Below, piece after piece: positions 61,209 to 64,000 of a stretch of 64,000 bases of DNA; position 1 is the first letter of the stretch; the number at the start of each line of letters is the position of its first letter. The stretch lies in contig NZ_MRBK01000001.1 in the NCBI RefSeq assembly GCF_001969815.1, positions 1 through 64,000 of the forward strand, read 5' to 3'. The notes beneath the pieces are model-generated. The model did not search any database. It was not told the origin of the DNA and saw only the letters and a program-made list of their open reading frames with translations. This DNA is from Bacillus swezeyi. Its GTDB lineage: Bacteria; Bacillota; Bacilli; Bacillales; Bacillaceae. Made by a program: the position numbers and the translations under genes.

Positions 61209-62116
61209 GAGATTTGTTCCTCCTTCAGCTGAGGTTTTGCTTTCATTTCTGAAATATACAAGCCTGTTAATGTAAGAACTCCTCCAAAGAGGGCAATCCA
61301 CGTCATTTTTTCATGCAGAATAATGATGGACGCGGCAATCGTAATGACGGGCACCATGTAAATGTAGGCGCTCGTTTTTACAGCTCCCAGCACTCCGACT
61401 GACCAGTTCCACGTCACAAAGCAAAGAGCCGATGCACCCGCGCCTAAGAAAATGATGTTCAACAAATTGACGGGAGAGGTGAAAGGACTGAAGGAGAAGC
61501 GGAAATCAAACAGAAACAGAGCCGGAATCATAAACAGCAGTCCGTACAGAAAGATCCGCTGTGTGCATTGGATGGTATGATATTTGAATGTGCTGATTTT
61601 CTTCATTAAAATCGCGTATATTGCCCATACCAAGGCTGCGGCAGCGGCAAGAACATCACCGAGCGGGTTCAAATGGAGCATCGCGCTGCCATTGAAAGAA
61701 ATGAGCAGGAGACCGATAAAGGCTGCCGCAAATCCTATGAAAAAGTGAGGCTGCAATCTTTCACCGTCAAGCAGAAAGTGAGCAAGTACAGCGGTGATCA
61801 TTGGAATGACCGCCACAATCATCCCTACATTTGAGGCATAGGAAAGGGTAAGCGCGATGTTTTCCAGCAAAAAATATAACGTCACTCCGCACAGCCCGGC
61901 TCCGGCAAAAAGAGCCTCCCGCCGCCAGCTTGCCACTTTCAAAAAACGCGGATGGACAATGATCAGCACGATCAATCCGAGCAAAAAGCGGTAAAACAAA
62001 ATGTCAATTGGCGAGAAATCCTCGAGCAGCACCTTTGTCGAAACAAAGGTCGTGCCCCAGATGAGAATGGTTAAAACAGCCGCAAGATGTCCGGCGGTTT
62101 CTCGTCGAGTATTCAT
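61205..62116 (-). CDS. EamA/DMT-family transporter
   Basis: A 303-residue transporter with ten membrane helices and two EamA repeats: [16 protein letters not shown] ... and [23 protein letters not shown] ..., ending [11 protein letters not shown]. Drug/metabolite exporters of this type export amino acids or small metabolites. ATG 62116 overlaps the AraC gene stop (ATGA). Probably controlled by that AraC protein. Confidence 0.83.
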   Translation of the reverse strand: MNTRRETAGHLAAVLTILIWGTTFVSTKVLLEDFSPIDILFYRFLLGLIVLIIVHPRFLKVASWRREALFAGAGLCGVTLYFLLENIALTLSYASNVGMIVAVIPMITAVLAHFLLDGERLQPHFFIGFAAAFIGLLLISFNGSAMLHLNPLGDVLAAAAALVWAIYAILMKKISTFKYHTIQCTQRIFLYGLLFMIPALFLFDFRFSFSPFTSPVNLLNIIFLGAGASALCFVTWNWSVGVLGAVKTSAYIYMVPVITIAASIIILHEKMTWIALFGGVLTLTGLYISEMKAKPQLKEEQIS

Positions 62117-62949
62117 CCTTCAAGCTCCTGTCTGTCATATTCAAAGATTTTCATATATTGCTTCGGCGTCAGTCCGACCTGCCGTTTAAAAAATTTGGTC
62201 AAGTGGCTTTGATCGCTGAAACCCGTCTGAAATGCGGTTTCGATCGGCTTTACGCCTTGTTCCAACAGCTTTTTCGCACGGTTGATGCGCACGGTTTCCA
62301 AGTAGCTGTATGGGGAAAGCCCTTTCTGCTTTGTAAACGACCGCAGGAGATGGTACTTGCTCCAGCCCGTCAATTTGCTTAGATCATCAAGGGTAATGTT
62401 TTCCGTGTAATGGGCTTCTAAATAACCGCATACCGCTTTGACCTCATCGGACGGTTCAGGCGCGTTTTCGAGAAACGTGACATCAGAATACGTCCGGATC
62501 AGCTCTTCAAGAAGGTTTAGAAACAGCTCTTCTTTCTTAAGGGCTTTTTCTTTCTGCAAAATCTGTATGTGAAGCTCCTTCAAACTGGCGTTCAGCTCAT
62601 GGCGGAACAAGACATTCTGTGTGAAGTATGGGAGGCTGTCAGTCCCGGTTATCTCCATCACGAATCTCTTCATAACGTCAGGCATCACATTAATGCAGCG
62701 GTAATCAAGCGCCTCACCGTCAATTTGTTCACAGCTGTGCGTGTCATACGGATTGAAAAGCACGAGATCGCCTGGGTTGATCATGTATTCCTGCCCCTGA
62801 CAAAGCAAATAGCGCTGACCCTTTTCAATAAAGCCGATTACATAATATTCATGAAAGTGATTCGGAAATTTCTGCATGATGCCTTTAAAGCGATAAGCTT
62901 CAACTTGCAGATCGAGATCAAGGAAAAGGGTGCGGGTTTCGTTTCGCAT
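62113..62949 (-). CDS. AraC-family regulator
   Basis: A 278-residue regulator: N-terminal cupin (about 15-100, [39 protein letters not shown]) and C-terminal AraC double helix-turn-helix (about 180-275, [52 protein letters not shown]). First gene of the operon, ATG 62949 with AGGAGG. The cupin should bind the inducer; ligand unknown. Confidence 0.85.
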   Translation of the reverse strand: MRNETRTLFLDLDLQVEAYRFKGIMQKFPNHFHEYYVIGFIEKGQRYLLCQGQEYMINPGDLVLFNPYDTHSCEQIDGEALDYRCINVMPDVMKRFVMEITGTDSLPYFTQNVLFRHELNASLKELHIQILQKEKALKKEELFLNLLEELIRTYSDVTFLENAPEPSDEVKAVCGYLEAHYTENITLDDLSKLTGWSKYHLLRSFTKQKGLSPYSYLETVRINRAKKLLEQGVKPIETAFQTGFSDQSHLTKFFKRQVGLTPKQYMKIFEYDRQELEG

Positions 62950-63097
62950 GGCGGGCCTCCTGTCGGTATGATGATTTTTTTAGTTTAGCATGTTTTTGGG
63001 GGATTTCTTGTATGATGTTGCTGTTTTCATTACAGTCAATTATTGAAAAAAACAAAAAATGTAATATTGCACTAAAAGTAACAAATGGAGGTCTTTC

Positions 63098-63540
63098 ATG
63101 GACAAAGACTACATAACAGAGCTCATCTCATCCAAATTAAGATTAATCCGGACAGAAAGCCGCTATACCCAAGAAAAAATGGCCAATGTGCTCGGGATTT
63201 CGAAAAAGACGCTTGTGCAAATTGAAAAGGGCAGGTCGACTGCCGTTGGGCGCATGTTGTGGCTGTGTGTGCGCTATTTCAGAACAGTGAGGTATTGCAG
63301 TCTGTGCTCGGTGATGAGCCTTTGGAGGCTGTTGAGACTGTGGCCCGCAGGAGCATTGACAGGCCGAAAGGGAAGACGCTCGGCGGCAGGATTTGGTCGA
63401 GAGAAATTTAAAGAAAAGAGGAATTTCGTTTGCAGCAAAATTTGTTTTCTCACCATTACCGGATTTTAGACTCCTATGATGATCTATGGTTCAGCACATT
63501 TGAAAAAAAGGATGCCCTCGCGCGTTTGGACGAGCTATAA
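63098..63540 (+). pseudogene. Frameshifted XRE-type regulator
   Basis: ATG 63098 after GGAGG starts an XRE helix-turn-helix (LRLIRTESRYTQEKMANVLGISKKTLVQIEKGR). After about 63240 the frame changes to WAHVVAVCALFQNSEVLQSVLGDEPLEAVE...GGRIWSREI, and near 63410 changes again to EFRLQQNLFSHHYRILDSYDDLWFSTFEKKDALARLDEL, ending at 63540. Joined, it is a normal-length (about 147-residue) regulator. Confidence 0.82.
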
Positions 63541-63563
63541 AATGAAAATGAAGAGGTTGAAGG

Positions 63564-63886
63564 GTGAAAAAGTTAAATCTCATATTGGACATCATCAGTT
63601 TGGTACTGCTGGTAGGCCCGTATGTTGTTTTATATGTACTTGAGCACGGCAATCCGATCATGAATGCGTGGATTCGCACGGAAGCTGAGCACCTTTAGAC
63701 GGACATTGATAACGATTATTTCCATACACAATATATGGCTGTCTTTAAAGATGAGCTCATGTGACGTATTATGACGGGAACAAAAAGACGGGTGACATCA
63801 TTCAATTTTGTGAGAAGGATGAACGCAATGACATGCGTGTTGGAAAGTCAATGTATAGTGAAAAACATTGTGCGTCCAATACCTAA
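63564..63886 (+). pseudogene. Frameshifted DUF3139-like membrane protein
   Basis: A GTG at 63564, 23 bp after the XRE remnant, begins MKKLNLILDIISLVLLVGPYV, reads to a stop at 63698, then the frame shifts to DIDNDYFHTQYMAVFKDELM and again to YYDGNKKTGDIIQFCEKDE...KSMYSEKHC, stop at 63886. The pattern of one helix plus an outer FKDE...YYDGNKKTG part recalls DUF3139 proteins. Confidence 0.6.
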
Positions 63887-63912
63887 GGGCGTGCTTTCCG
63901 CCGCCCTTTTTT
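63886..63912. terminator. Terminator between the DUF3139-like remnant and the LuxR-type gene
   Basis: AAGGGCG-N9-CGCCCTT with six Ts on the plus strand. Confidence 0.75.
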
Positions 63913-64000
63913 CACTCCAAAACATCATCAAGCAGCTTCCAAATCAATTCCCGCCGGTTTCCCGCTTCAGCCTTCAAAAAAATCGACTTCAAATGGTCTT
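63912..64000 (-). CDS. C-terminal end of a LuxR-type regulator (partial)
   Basis: The minus strand encodes DHLKSIFLKAEAGNRRELIWKL and a short tail to a TGA at 63912. DHLKSIF-x-K-x3-NRRELI is the end of a LuxR-type helix-turn-helix recognition region. The rest of the gene lies beyond the window. Confidence 0.65.
   Translation of the reverse strand, partial: DHLKSIFLKAEAGNRRELIWKLLDDVLE

Overview
The window reads as chromosome of a Bacillus of the B. licheniformis / B. paralicheniformis group. The 5S rRNA tail, the Glu-Val-Thr-Tyr-Gln tRNA string, the murQRP-amiE-nagZ-namZ cluster and the sigW-rsiW-cdaA-cdaR-glmM-glmS block all match the Bacillus subtilis-group backbone. An arginase gene sits just before sigW. 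Family assignments come from sequence motifs and memory of B. subtilis homologues; no search was run.

Layout. 0-0.5 kb: end of an rRNA operon, tRNA-Asn and tRNA-Thr. 0.35-4.9 kb: a small membrane protein, pbpX, a small WYL-like gene behind a LexA box, a BASS-type transporter, a small membrane protein and a PhzF-family enzyme. 4.9-12.7 kb: leftward cell-wall recycling operon (NamZ, NagZ and AmiE cut muropeptides outside the cell; MurP, MurQ and MurR import, convert and sense MurNAc). 12.8-14.2 kb: DUF523 gene and tRNA cluster. 14.3-22.6 kb: arginase, then the envelope-stress sigma factor and its anti-sigma, the c-di-AMP cyclase and its regulator, and GlmM/GlmS with the glmS ribozyme.

22.6-57.4 kb is accessory. 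It is rich in exporters (ybzH-ybcL-like, GntR-ABC, BmrA-like, a leader-peptide MFS, ydgG-ydgH-like), modifying enzymes (Ere-like, AadK-like, GNAT, O-methyltransferase), redox/thiol enzymes (FrnE-like, two NmrA-like), small regulators (ArsR, GntR, MerR, HxlR, MarR) and decayed genes. 57.4-64 kb holds a Na/Pi transporter behind Pho-like boxes, two paralogous membrane proteins, an AraC-DMT-DUF2000 operon and more decayed genes, ending inside a LuxR-type gene.

The most striking pattern is that several accessory cargos are bracketed by one complete backbone gene or terminator and one diverged, partial direct copy of it: glmS 3' end (22.2/28.9 kb), glmS terminator (22.6/23.5), a DinB gene 3' end plus terminator (25.3/28.2), frnE-like tail plus terminator (31.75/33.1), yyaL 5' end (41.2/43.4) and the BASS-gene terminator (3.3/3.9). 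This looks like repeated integration by duplication of the flank. A second pattern is a near-identical promoter/operator (TTGACA-17-TATTAT with two GTAAC-N7-GTTAC sites) in front of two unlinked redox genes at 31.1 and 50.8 kb. Many single-base frameshifts are present; some could be sequencing errors.
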